DNA from: Pseudomonas alcaligenes
GTDB lineage: Bacteria > Pseudomonadota > Gammaproteobacteria > Pseudomonadales > Pseudomonadaceae
Length of the DNA stretch: 64,000 nt
Assembly: GCF_014490745.1 (NCBI RefSeq)
Contig: NZ_LZEU01000001.1
Coordinates: 1,201,501-1,265,500, forward strand
Direction of reading: 5' to 3'
Shown here piece after piece: positions 63,094-64,000 of this stretch. Under the pieces are notes generated by a model, which saw only the letters and a program-made list of their open reading frames with translations, had not been told where the DNA came from and ran no database searches. Every line of letters begins with the position of its first letter. Within the stretch, counting starts at the first letter, position 1. The position numbers and the translations under genes were made by a program.

Positions 63094-64000
63094 ATGAGTG
63101 ACGAACAGAGCCACTACAGCCCGTCAACCATCCTGGTGGTCGACGATACACCCGACAACCTGATGCTGATGGCCGACCTGCTCAAGGACAAGTATCGGGT
63201 CAAGGCGGCCAACAGTGGCGAGAAGGCGCTGCACATCCTGCAGGGCACGCTACCCGACCTGATTCTGCTCGACATCATGATGCCGGGGCTGTCCGGTTAC
63301 GACGTGGCCGAGCGGCTGCAGGGCGACCCGCGCACCCGTAACATCCCGATCATCTTCCTCACCGCCATGGCCGCCACCGAGGACGAGATCCACGGCCTGC
63401 AGCTGGGGGCGGCCGACTACATCACCAAGCCGATCAGCCCGCCGGTCGTCCTGGCCCGGGTCGAGACCCAGCTCAAGGTCAAGGCGGCGGCGGATTTCCT
63501 GCGCGACCAGAACGACTACCTGGAGCAGGAAGTGCAGCGCCGCACGCGCGAGGTCATGGCCATCCAGGATGTCACCATCCAGGCCATGGCATCTTTGGCC
63601 GAGACCCGCGACAACGAGACCGGCAACCACATCCGCCGTACCCAGCACTACGTCAAGCTGCTAGCCGGGCTGTTGCGCGAACACCCGCGCTTCCGCCACT
63701 TCCTCGATGAGGAAACCATCAAGCTGCTGTTCAAGTCCGCGCCGCTGCACGACATCGGCAAGATCGGCATTCCCGATCGCATCCTGCTCAAGCCGGGTCG
63801 TTTTACTCCGGAAGAGTTCGAGATCATGAAGACCCACACCACCTTGGGGCGCGATGCCATCCAGCATGCCGAGAACCAGCTGGGGGTGAAGGTCGACTTC
63901 CTCCACTTCGCCAAGGAAATCGCCTACAGCCACCAGGAGAAATGGGACGGCAGCGGTTATCCGGAAGGGCTGGCCGCCGACGATATTCCCATCAGCGCCC
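63094..64000 (+). CDS. response regulator with HD-GYP c-di-GMP phosphodiesterase domain (cut by window end)
   Basis: The first 302 codons are present; the gene runs off the window. The receiver domain (1-125) has acidic residues D17/D18, phosphoacceptor Asp60 (L-L-D-I-M-M-P), T90 and K112. A helical linker leads to an HD-GYP domain with T-G-N-H-I-R-R, P-L-H-D-I-G-K-I-G-I-P-D and H-Q-E-K-W-D-G-S-G-Y-P. The D-G-S-G-Y-P loop is the diagnostic of active c-di-GMP hydrolases. GGGAGGGA precedes the ATG. The layout resembles P. aeruginosa PA4781 and similar proteins. Confidence 0.9.
   Translation, partial: MSDEQSHYSPSTILVVDDTPDNLMLMADLLKDKYRVKAANSGEKALHILQGTLPDLILLDIMMPGLSGYDVAERLQGDPRTRNIPIIFLTAMAATEDEIHGLQLGAADYITKPISPPVVLARVETQLKVKAAADFLRDQNDYLEQEVQRRTREVMAIQDVTIQAMASLAETRDNETGNHIRRTQHYVKLLAGLLREHPRFRHFLDEETIKLLFKSAPLHDIGKIGIPDRILLKPGRFTPEEFEIMKTHTTLGRDAIQHAENQLGVKVDFLHFAKEIAYSHQEKWDGSGYPEGLAADDIPISA

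Overview
The window is a stretch of chromosome from a high-GC gammaproteobacterium, almost certainly Pseudomonas. The evidence is the protein sequences themselves and the gene order dapD, ArsC-like gene, dapC, glnD, map / rpsB-tsf-pyrH-frr-uppS-cdsA-dxr-rseP-bamA-skp-lpxD-fabZ-lpxA-lpxB-rnhB-dnaE-accA-tilS-pyrG-kdsA-eno-ftsB-ispD, which is the Pseudomonas order. The species is not determined. Nearly all of it is coding. I saw no tRNA, rRNA, CRISPR array, prophage or intact insertion sequence.

Region by region. (1) 1-12.8 kb: a leftward block (small unknown gene, rlmA, dapE, ndvB-like glucan synthase, iron-type alcohol dehydrogenase), then a rightward block (tcdA, a lipoprotein with an alpha/beta-hydrolase-like core, a YehS-like protein, a periplasmic binding protein), then leftward csdE-csdA and dapD. 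(2) 12.9-18 kb: leftward ArsC/Spx-like reductase, dapC, glnD and map. dapE, dapD and dapC of the succinylase lysine/diaminopimelate route therefore lie within about 13 kb. (3) 18.1-43.9 kb: the conserved rightward envelope and translation super-cluster. It covers ribosome (rpsB, tsf, frr), nucleotides (pyrH, pyrG), isoprenoid and undecaprenyl carrier (dxr, uppS, ispD), phospholipid (cdsA, accA, fabZ), lipid A and KDO (lpxD, lpxA, lpxB, kdsA), outer-membrane assembly (bamA, skp, rseP), DNA (rnhB, dnaE), tRNA (tilS), glycolysis (eno) and division (ftsB). Most neighbours overlap by 1-4 bases or are a few bases apart, so they are probably co-transcribed in blocks. (4) 43.9-51.2 kb: accessory genes: a chemoreceptor, an M48 lipoprotein protease, a SnoaL-like protein, a GDT1-type manganese exporter behind a yybP-ykoY riboswitch, rsmC, a 2-hydroxyacid dehydrogenase and a LysE exporter. 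(5) 51.2-60.7 kb: a lipid-related locus: thiolase, divergent medium-chain acyl-CoA ligase, a DUF1302 outer-membrane protein, a DUF1329 exported protein and a large MalT/LuxR-type regulator. (6) 60.7-64 kb: a 142-bp repeat-like element, a PF10118 di-metal hydrolase-like protein divergent from an AraC regulator, a short stretch of gene debris, and a response regulator with an HD-GYP domain cut by the window end.

The most notable items are the DUF1302/DUF1329 fatty-ester locus, the manganese riboswitch with three nested complementary arms, the terminal-inverted-repeat element that ends inside a stop codon, and a lipoprotein whose hydrolase elbow carries Asp in place of Ser. Most of the rest is core genome and well understood.
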